Below are positions 1 through 5,516 of a DNA stretch of 13,262 bases, in pieces. The stretch comes from Cyanobacteria bacterium HKST-UBA02 (GTDB lineage Bacteria > Cyanobacteriota > Vampirovibrionia > Obscuribacterales > Obscuribacteraceae), in the NCBI GenBank assembly GCA_020431945.1, contig JAGQHH010000429.1, positions 1 to 13,262 on the forward strand, read 5' to 3'. The translations under genes and the position numbers were made by a program. Below the pieces are notes generated by a model, which saw only the letters and a list, made by a program, of their open reading frames with translations, had not been told where the DNA came from and did no database searches. Position 1 is the stretch's first letter; every line of letters begins with the position of its first letter.

Positions 1-2
1 CC

Positions 3-185
3 TGCAGCGATTCCTCGATAGCCATCGTCATCCCGCCGCTGGACAATGTTCCCTGTGTTCTCACCGTCGATATCAAAGTCGGGGGAGTATCGGTTCCCAA
101 GCCGGGCATGCTGGTCGGCGGTCAACGCGTCATTCCGAACGACGACGGCTACTCGCCTTTCGAGCCTGCATCGCACCTGCTCTAA
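3..185 (+). CDS. 3' end of an unidentified gene (partial)
   Basis: One frame is open from the window edge to a TAA at 183-185, giving about 60 residues of a protein that starts upstream. The visible part alternates hydrophobic and polar residues (IAIVIPPLDN, VLTVDIKVGG) and is rich in Gly, Pro and Val, so it looks like a beta-strand-rich C-terminus; it ends in ASHLL. Its stop overlaps the stop of the reverse-strand oxidoreductase by four bases (CTAA, 182-185), a compact convergent arrangement that favours a real gene end. I do not recognise the family. A shorter frame at 46-267 competes but runs deep into the oxidoreductase and has a low-complexity composition, so I prefer this one. Confidence 0.5.
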   Translation, partial: CSDSSIAIVIPPLDNVPCVLTVDIKVGGVSVPKPGMLVGGQRVIPNDDGYSPFEPASHLL

Positions 186-1381
186 GCCTGATCTGAATCC
201 TGATCGAGGCCTTCCCTTTCAGCGTCGAAGAGTCCGGGCTCGGCTCCATCCATGGCCACGGATATGAGATGGGATGCCATATTCATGGCATAACCGAGAC
301 CATGACCGTTGAAACCGAGAGCAAAGAACAAGCCTTTCAATTCGGGATGCTCACCCAGAAGTGGCAAACCGTCTCTGGTGTATGCCATCACGCCTGAAAA
401 ACGATAGTCGATGGCCGCCCCCACCACTTCCGGGAAATAGTCCCGGAGATACTCTTCCAGCGCTGCCTGTACCGAAGGCGTGATGATGTCGGCATAGCCC
501 ACTTCTTCATTCAAGAAAAGCTGTCTTCTGCCTCCCAGGAGAAAACGACGGTCCGGGAGCTGCCTGAAATAGACCCAGCCATAATTGGCATAACAGAGCC
601 GGTCCACCACTTCTTTCTCGAGCGGCTCGGTGACCAGAATCTGACCTCGGGCTGTATGGAACTTGTCCTCGAACCAGTCATCGATAAGAGAGCTGTAGGC
701 GTTGGTGGCGAAAAGAACCCGGTCGCAGTTATAAGCACTCCCGACACTGTGTACGGTCAGGGGGCCCTCCTGGCCGTCCCTGGTAATTCGCAAAACATGC
801 TCACCCTCGCGCACCGTAAGCCCTTCCTGTTCCGATGCCGAGGCCAGGAGCCGGCGCACCAGCTCCACAGGATTGATTCCAAAATCGCAGGGATTGTAGA
901 GAGCGCCGTAATAGTCTCGGTCCAGGGGATCGTCCTTCAAGAACTCCACCTCGAATCCGTCTTCTTTCATAAGCTGGCTGGACTCCTCCAGCTCCTCCAG
1001 CTCCTCGATGGATGCAGCCAGAAGATAAGAACCCCGGGTGTCCAAGCCGACTCCCTCTTTCTCGGCGAATTCCCTGAGCATGGACTGGCTTTCCTGAACG
1101 AACGAATATATAGAATGAGCCCGATCCCGACCGAATCGTCTCACACACTCGTTGTAGTAAGTCTGGATACCCCGGAGGACAAAGCCTGCATTGCGCCCGG
1201 ACGAGGCGCCTGCAAGCGCTCCGGACTCGAGAAGGATGACCGAGAGCCCCCGGCGCCTGGAAAGATGATAAGCGAGACAGGCGCCCAGAAGACCCCCGCC
1301 GACGATTACCACATCGGCACGCCCGGCTTCGCCCCTGCCGGGTCGTTGATCAGTTTGGTCCAGCCAGATTGAGCGCGTCAT
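182..1381 (-). CDS. FAD-dependent oxidoreductase, DAO (glycine/D-amino-acid oxidase-like) family
   Basis: Predicted 399-residue flavoprotein oxidising an amine or amino acid, with electrons passing to FAD; the substrate cannot be read from sequence. The N-terminus has a dinucleotide-binding Rossmann motif, DVVIVGGGLLGACLAYHL (GGGLLG at residues 28-33), with an acidic residue at the end of the second strand (E52). It is followed by the GASSGRNAG segment that contacts FAD in DAO proteins. The C-terminal DAO signature is also present: SGVMAYTRDGLPLLG and then ALGFNGHGLGYAM. Length is normal for the DadA/ThiO/PuuB-like superfamily. The gene diverges from prfB across 71 bases and converges on the partial gene to its left. 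The ATG lacks a strong Shine-Dalgarno; only a weak GGAA lies 13-16 bases upstream. No signal peptide is evident, so it is probably cytoplasmic. Confidence 0.88.
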   Translation of the reverse strand: MTRSIWLDQTDQRPGRGEAGRADVVIVGGGLLGACLAYHLSRRRGLSVILLESGALAGASSGRNAGFVLRGIQTYYNECVRRFGRDRAHSIYSFVQESQSMLREFAEKEGVGLDTRGSYLLAASIEELEELEESSQLMKEDGFEVEFLKDDPLDRDYYGALYNPCDFGINPVELVRRLLASASEQEGLTVREGEHVLRITRDGQEGPLTVHSVGSAYNCDRVLFATNAYSSLIDDWFEDKFHTARGQILVTEPLEKEVVDRLCYANYGWVYFRQLPDRRFLLGGRRQLFLNEEVGYADIITPSVQAALEEYLRDYFPEVVGAAIDYRFSGVMAYTRDGLPLLGEHPELKGLFFALGFNGHGLGYAMNMASHLISVAMDGAEPGLFDAEREGLDQDSDQA

Positions 1382-1452
1382 CTTACTATTTATTCCATGG
1401 CTGGTGAGCCCAGAACAATATAATATGTCTGATGACTTGGAAAAGGTTTGAC
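1382..1452. promoter_or_regulatory. divergent promoter region between the oxidoreductase gene and prfB
   Basis: This 71-base gap separates two divergent genes, so it should hold promoters for both. It is AT-rich at both ends and has a perfect -10 hexamer TATAAT at 1419-1424 reading toward prfB. No good -35 is visible 16-18 bases upstream (CATGGC or CCATGG). The prfB ribosome site AAAAGG is at 1441-1446. The -10 is seen directly; its use is inferred. Confidence 0.45.
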
Positions 1453-2581
1453 ATGATGCTGTCCGATTTAAGAAAAGAGCTGGATGCCATCGAGGAGCGG
1501 TTGACGAAAGTCAGCCAGTATCTTTGACCCTGACTCTATAAAAGAGAAGATTACCGAACTGGAAAAACAGACCCAGGACCCGGATTTCTGGCAGAACCAG
1601 AAAACCGCCCAGGAAATTACCAGAGCCCTGAGCCGTCTGCAGAAGACCCTGGAAATGTACAAGTCCTGGTTGACCACCACCGAGGATCTGAAAGTCCTTG
1701 CCGACCTCGGCCTCGAGGAAGAAGACGAATCGGTGGTCAAGGAGATCAAAGAAGGAGTGGAGCGACTCAACCGCGACCTCGAGCGCTATGAGCTCGAGCG
1801 CCTGCTATCAGGCGAATATGACGAGTCCTCCGCCATCGTTACCATCAATGCAGGCGCCGGCGGCACCGACGCCCAGGACTGGGCAGAGATGCTCCTGCGC
1901 ATGTATCTGAGATGGTGCGAGGTGAAAGGCTATAAAACCGAGATCATCGACAAATCCCCGGGAGAGGAAGCCGGTCTCAAAAGCGCTACGTTCAAGGTCG
2001 AGGGGCCTTTCGCCTATGGCTATATGTCCTGCGAGAAGGGTGTCCACAGACTGGTGCGGAAGTCCCCTTTCAAAGCCGGAAATGACAGCCGTCAGACAAG
2101 CTTCGCTGCGGTAGACGTGACGCCGATCATGAATGACATCGAGTCCCTCATCGAGATTGCCGACGATGAGATCGAGGTCGAGACCATGCGCTCCGGAGGA
2201 GCCGGTGGACAGAACGTCAATAAGGTAGAGACAGCTGTCAGGATCGTCCACATACCTACCGGCATCGCCGTCAAATGCCAGCAGGAGCGAAGCCAGCTTC
2301 AGAATCGCGCCCTGGCCATGGAGCTACTCCGCTCCAAGCTGCTGGCGATCAAGCATGCCGAAAGAGAAGAAGAGCTGGCAAGACTGAAAGGCGAGTCAGT
2401 ACAAGCATCTTTCGGAAATGCCATACGTTCATACGTCCTCGATGACCGCATGGTGAAAGACAATCGGACCAGGGCCGAGACCCCCCATGTCGAGGCCGTG
2501 CTGAATGGTGACCTGGATCAATTTATCGATTCCTACCTTCGCCATAAAGCTAGCGCTGACGGGGTAGAAGCAATCCTCTGA
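1453..2581 (+). CDS. prfB: peptide chain release factor 2 (RF2), with programmed +1 frameshift
   Basis: RF2 ends translation at UGA and UAA codons by triggering peptidyl-tRNA hydrolysis in the ribosome. Translation starts at ATG 1453 (a second in-frame ATG follows), runs 24 codons to an in-frame TGA at 1525-1527, and must shift +1 at CTT-T-GA to continue to the TGA at 2579-2581. The product is about 375 residues, close to E. coli RF2 (365). After the shift the frame reads [15 protein letters not shown] and continues without a break. The codon-recognition tripeptide SPF is at about residues 204-206, in VRKSPFKAG. The catalytic GGQ is at about 251-253, in [17 protein letters not shown]. The spacing matches E. 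coli almost exactly. AAAAGG lies 6 bases before the ATG. Automatic gene callers will usually report only the downstream frame. Confidence 0.97.
1513..1528 (+). promoter_or_regulatory. prfB programmed +1 frameshift site
   Basis: GTATCTTTGAC at 1518-1528 is identical to the core of the classical prfB recoding site, with the in-frame TGA at 1525-1527. Peptidyl-tRNA slips from CUU to UUU when RF2 is scarce, giving autoregulation of RF2. In E. coli an AGGGGG Shine-Dalgarno-like stimulator lies just upstream. Here the same place reads CAGCCA, so the stimulator is absent or very weak. Confidence 0.92.
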
Positions 2582-2630
2582 TAGCCGCGCTAACTCCCCG
2601 AGCGATCCTTAAACACCGTGAAGGTAGGCA

Positions 2631-2648
2631 TTAAGCGGGCTTAAGCGG
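2631..2648. repeat. TTAAGCGG tandem pair forming a palindrome
   Basis: TTAAGCGG occurs at 2631-2638 and again at 2641-2648. The join also makes the inverted repeat TTAAGC-GG-GCTTAA (2631-2644). It lies about 50 bases after prfB and is followed by A6. It could be a weak terminator for reverse-strand transcription or a protein-binding site. Nothing else supports either use. Confidence 0.4.
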
Positions 2649-2748
2649 CAAAAAACGACTCTCAATATACCCCAAAATAGGTTCCCGAGAGGATCATTTT
2701 CCGGTCTGTTGGCAAGCCCCACAAGCCTACACAGAATCATTGTTTGAA

Positions 2749-2784
2749 GTTGTCAAGAGACGCTTGATTTCACCACTCGACAAC
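2749..2784. repeat. imperfect inverted repeat GTTGTC/GACAAC
   Basis: GTTGTC (2749-2754) pairs with GACAAC (2779-2784), and after an AA bulge GAG pairs with CTC (2776-2778). The heptamer TTGTCAA within its left arm recurs at 2808-2814 and 3154-3160, all between prfB and the operon. A regulator-binding site is possible but not shown. Confidence 0.3.
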
Positions 2785-2959
2785 CAGGGTTAGGCTTTTC
2801 TTCAGAATTGTCAAAGGATATGGGAAATATAGACAATAGTTATTTTTGCTCTTGGTCTCGTTCTTGTTAGTTTAGACGTATCTATCGGATCCCATTCACT
2901 TCGGAAACCCAACTCTAAAGCCCTTCAACCAGCAACCCAATCTCAGAAAAACACCAAAG

Positions 2960-2984
2960 ACCAGGACCACCGCGTGGTTCTGGT
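2960..2984 (+). terminator. stem-loop in the operon leader (terminator or attenuator-like)
   Basis: ACCAGGACCAC (2960-2970) pairs with GTGGTTCTGGT (2974-2984) over 11 base pairs including one G-T wobble, with the three-base loop CGC. TGTTGTTT follows, a broken T-tract, and an A-rich segment precedes it. It could terminate read-through from prfB on the forward strand or act as an attenuator inside the leader. The absence of an unbroken T-run makes strong termination uncertain. Confidence 0.5.
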
Positions 2985-3041
2985 TGTTGTTTCCCCTGTG
3001 AGACCCGGTAGACATTGCTGGTTCAGGGCGGCTTTACTGCC

Positions 3042-3091
3042 TGGCGGATACACGACCGAAGCAAACAGGTCGCTCCGCCATCGGGCTTTTT
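3042..3091 (+). promoter_or_regulatory. nested two-level stem-loop with downstream T-run in the leader
   Basis: The outer stem is TGGCGGA (3042-3048) with TCCGCCA (3074-3080). Inside it CGACC (3053-3057) pairs with GGTCG (3068-3072) around a ten-base loop. Five T residues follow at 3087-3091 after TCGGGC. AAGC in the loop (3059-3062) can alternatively pair with GCTT (3085-3088), so a switch between two folds is possible. The layout suggests a structured RNA leader or attenuator 140 bases before the first gene. It does not match a riboswitch family I know. Confidence 0.42.
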
Positions 3092-3094
3092 GCA

Positions 3095-3140
3095 TGAGCT
3101 CTCGCGCATAAAACACGCGGGCGCTTCGTGCTGAGCTCTC
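3095..3140. repeat. TGAGCTCTC direct repeat
   Basis: The nine-base word TGAGCTCTC occurs at 3095-3103 and 3132-3140, offset by 37 bases, each containing the palindrome GAGCTC. The pair lies between the nested stem-loop and the first ribosome site. It could be paired operator half-sites or part of RNA structure; function unknown. Confidence 0.35.
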
Positions 3141-3208
3141 AGTTCCAAGCTGTTTGTCAACTTCTGACAGTCAGGCAGCCAAACGGCTGTCGAACTCTCA
3201 ACCTAGAT

Positions 3209-3213
3209 GGAGG
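3209..3213 (+). promoter_or_regulatory. ribosome-binding site that fixes the first operon start
   Basis: GGAGG lies 9 bases before ATG 3223. The reading frame is open further upstream to a possible TTG at 3154, but that codon has no Shine-Dalgarno and would add 23 residues of unrelated composition. The start at 3223 is therefore preferred. Confidence 0.85.
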
Positions 3214-3222
3214 TTAGACATC

Positions 3223-5499
3223 ATGCAAAATGATGACCGACTGAGCAAAGCCCTTGCGCTACCTCCTCTGTGCGAGCCTCCGAAGACCTACGTCGAGTTC
3301 CTCCAGGAGCTCGCGAAGCATTCGGAGTACGCCGACACCGCTCCGGCGGTGATTCTTCGCGCCATCGAAACGATGGGTGAAGAGGAGGTCGACCAGGAGA
3401 CCGACTGCGAGCGCCGCGCCTTCCTTCAGACCCTGAAGAAGATCGGCATCCCCTCGTGGAAGGCCTTCCGGCACGTCTGTGGTAGCCAGCTCTTTGCCTA
3501 CAGGCTGATTAAGAGGTTTCTCGAGCCCGCCGCCGGTGGTGGCGCACAACTCAAGAAGCTTCTGGTTGTAGAAGGTGGTCCTGCCTCAGGCAAGGACTTC
3601 TTCCAGGACGGTATCGCCCGGGCTCTCGAGTCCCACGGTACTGTCTACGCGGTCAAGGGTTGCCCCGACCACGAGAACCCCCTGAACCTGCTCAAGTTCC
3701 TCTCCAAGGAGCAGCTGGCAGGCGTGGCGGATGCAGCCGGTATCGAGCTCGCTGTGCTCCAGCACATGCTGCTCACCGCCGGCGAGCCCTGCCAGCACTG
3801 CTACACGGCAGTGATGGGTGATCTCAACAATCCCAAGGAGACGCCGTCTCTGGCCGAGATCAAGGTGGAGCGCATCCGCCTGTCTCGCCGTTCGGCCGGT
3901 ATCTTCGAATGGGTTCCGGGACAGGACTGCTCGCTGGTCGCCGCTCTCCGGCGCGCGAACCGCGGCATCCTCTCCATGCCCGACGCTTTCATGGAGCGCG
4001 AGGTCGAGCCCGGCAAGACCGATGAGCGGCTCATCCTTCTGGATGCCACTCAGTATCGGCGACTGCCCGGACTCTGCACCGGTCACGAGACCGTTGCCCC
4101 GAGCCCGCTCGATGTTTTCATGTACGCTTCCACGAACCGTGGGGCGTTCGAGACGTTCCTGAAGACCCTTCCGGACATCGATGCCTTCACCGGCAGGAGC
4201 GAGCAGCTGAAGCTGCCGTACAACCTGGTCCGTGTGGAGGAAGAGCGCGCCTACCGGACCGAAATGGAACGGTACGAGAAAAAGGCGCACTTCGGACCGC
4301 TCGCTCTTAAGATGATTGCGACCCTCGCCGTCATCAGCCGCTATGCGGTACCCAAGGAAGGGGAACCCTTCATCGACCCCATCGACCGGATGCGCTTGCT
4401 GCAGGGCGAGCACGTGAAGGTCAAGCCGCGCACCGGCTCCGACTGGTCCAGCACCTGGGCCACCGAGTCGGGTTCGAGCAGCGGCAGTGGATACGGCGGC
4501 GGTCTTGCCAGCAACCGGAGCGGTAGCACCGTTCTGGGCGCCCAGGCCAAGTCGCTTCCCGACAACGTCGCCATCACGCCGCAGCTGATGTGGAGCCTCA
4601 TCGGTCCCGACGAAGGTCTGGCCGGGCTCGACATGCGGTTCATGATGAGCTTGCTTTCCCGGCTGAACCAGTACGGTCTCGGTCGTGACGGGCATCAGTC
4701 GGTGACCGCGCTGGAAGCTATCATGCTCCTGCGACAGGTCATCCACCAGAAGCTCGTCGACACCACCAACCTGACGCCCGAGCAGACCGCCATCCTGAAG
4801 CGGTGCCAGAAATGGCTCGGTGGCGCTCCAAAGCCCGGCGACGAATCCTGGGCGGCGGAAGCCAGCAGCAGGCCCGGTCTCATCGAGTCCGAGTACCGTC
4901 GTCTGTTGAAGCATCAGATCCTGCACGTGTTTGCCCCGGACTACGAAGAGCGCGCTCAAGAGCTCTTCCAGGACTACGTCCTGCACGCCATCGGCTACGC
5001 CGTCGGCGACAAGAAGGTCCGGCACAGCAAGCTCGGAGAGATTCCGGTCAACGAGGACCTCCTCAATGACCTCGACCGCATCCGCGTCGGCAAGTCGAAG
5101 GGGGCATTCCTCGACGACGATGAGAAGAAGTTCCGCAAGGCGCTTCAGACCATCATGTCCGACCGCAAGGACGAAATCATCGAGCAGCAGCTCGAGGGTC
5201 TCGAACCCGATTCGGAAGAGTATAAGGAACGGCGCAAGGCCCTTGCACGCGAGTACAAGGAAACCTGGGAAACCGTTCCCGAGCTCGCCAACGCGATTCG
5301 CACCAAGCTCGACACCGAGATTGGCGAAGCAGTCCAGAAACTCCTCACAACCGAAGTTGTGTCCGACCTTGATAAGAAGGAGCAGGCTCGCCTGCTCACC
5401 GCGAAGGAATTGCTGGAGAAACTCGGCTACAGCCCCAAGGGGATGAAGCAGATTCTCGAGTATGCCAAGCGCGTCAAGGTCTGGTCGCATCAAGCCTAA
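3223..5499 (+). CDS. prkA: PrkA-like AAA+ protein, divergent, degenerate Walker motifs
   Basis: A 758-residue cytoplasmic protein related to PrkA/YeaG, the AAA+ family described as a serine protein kinase and, in Bacillus, as an ATP-dependent protease. PrkA landmarks appear in order. The P-loop region LLVVEGGPASGKD is at 113-125, then VYAVKGCPDHENPLNLL (141-157; compare IYVLKGSP in PrkA). LRRANRGILSMPDAFM is at 242-257 (Walker B region) and DVFMYASTN at 297-305 (sensor-like). R325 and LPYNLVRVEEERAYR follow, then GPDEGLAGLDMRFMMSLLSRL (461-481) and the PrkA-type helical C-terminus. Two oddities stand out. The Walker A Ser/Thr is Asp (D125), and the usual Glu of the Walker B segment is Ser, so ATP hydrolysis may be lost. 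A Gly/Ser-rich linker at about 409-444 is extra, making the protein about 115 residues longer than YeaG. A CxxC (C190, C193) is present. The next gene follows after 17 bases, so the two are cotranscribed. Confidence 0.85.
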   Translation: MQNDDRLSKALALPPLCEPPKTYVEFLQELAKHSEYADTAPAVILRAIETMGEEEVDQETDCERRAFLQTLKKIGIPSWKAFRHVCGSQLFAYRLIKRFLEPAAGGGAQLKKLLVVEGGPASGKDFFQDGIARALESHGTVYAVKGCPDHENPLNLLKFLSKEQLAGVADAAGIELAVLQHMLLTAGEPCQHCYTAVMGDLNNPKETPSLAEIKVERIRLSRRSAGIFEWVPGQDCSLVAALRRANRGILSMPDAFMEREVEPGKTDERLILLDATQYRRLPGLCTGHETVAPSPLDVFMYASTNRGAFETFLKTLPDIDAFTGRSEQLKLPYNLVRVEEERAYRTEMERYEKKAHFGPLALKMIATLAVISRYAVPKEGEPFIDPIDRMRLLQGEHVKVKPRTGSDWSSTWATESGSSSGSGYGGGLASNRSGSTVLGAQAKSLPDNVAITPQLMWSLIGPDEGLAGLDMRFMMSLLSRLNQYGLGRDGHQSVTALEAIMLLRQVIHQKLVDTTNLTPEQTAILKRCQKWLGGAPKPGDESWAAEASSRPGLIESEYRRLLKHQILHVFAPDYEERAQELFQDYVLHAIGYAVGDKKVRHSKLGEIPVNEDLLNDLDRIRVGKSKGAFLDDDEKKFRKALQTIMSDRKDEIIEQQLEGLEPDSEEYKERRKALAREYKETWETVPELANAIRTKLDTEIGEAVQKLLTTEVVSDLDKKEQARLLTAKELLEKLGYSPKGMKQILEYAKRVKVWSHQA

Positions 5500-5516
5500 A
5501 GCTAGGAGACACAATC

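Larger units (their letters stand above)
2582..3222. other. long intergenic region: probable promoter and leader of the six-gene operon
   Basis: These 641 bases hold no convincing gene; only short frames without ribosome sites occur. The part around 2700-2900 is noticeably more AT-rich than the genes on either side. I found no clear sigma-70 promoter: TTGTCA at 2808-2813 and TATAGA at 2828-2833 are only 14 bases apart. Structured or repeated elements are a TTAAGCGG repeat (2631-2648), an imperfect inverted repeat GTTGTC/GACAAC (2749-2784), two stem-loops (2960-2984 and 3042-3080), a TGAGCTCTC direct repeat (3095-3140) and the small palindrome CTGACAGTCAG (3164-3174). The last 300 bases are probably an untranslated leader. 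Confidence 0.6.

Noticed and set aside
46..267. Forward open frame of 73 residues near the left edge
   Set aside because: It overlaps the oxidoreductase 3' end by over 80 bases, is Arg/Ser/Pro-rich and has no ribosome site. The frame ending at 185 fits the gene junction better.
656..1372. Forward open frame of 238 residues opposite the oxidoreductase
   Set aside because: The reverse-strand DAO-family protein has clear FAD motifs; this frame has none and no ribosome site.
1655..2581. prfB as a 308-residue gene starting at ATG 1655
   Set aside because: It would lack the N-terminal domain. The frameshift site at 1522-1528 joins an in-phase 24-codon start to this frame and gives a normal-length RF2.
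3042..3091. Assignment of the nested leader hairpin to a known riboswitch
   Set aside because: I compared it from memory with common classes (c-di-GMP, ZTP, SAM/SAH, preQ1, guanidine, fluoride) and saw no matching conserved core.
3154..3222. Upstream TTG start for the first PrkA-like protein
   Set aside because: No Shine-Dalgarno, whereas GGAGG is well placed before ATG 3223.
3586..5514. Reverse-strand open frame of 642 residues opposite the first prkA-like gene
   Set aside because: Shadow of the PrkA-family gene, with low-complexity composition and no independent support.
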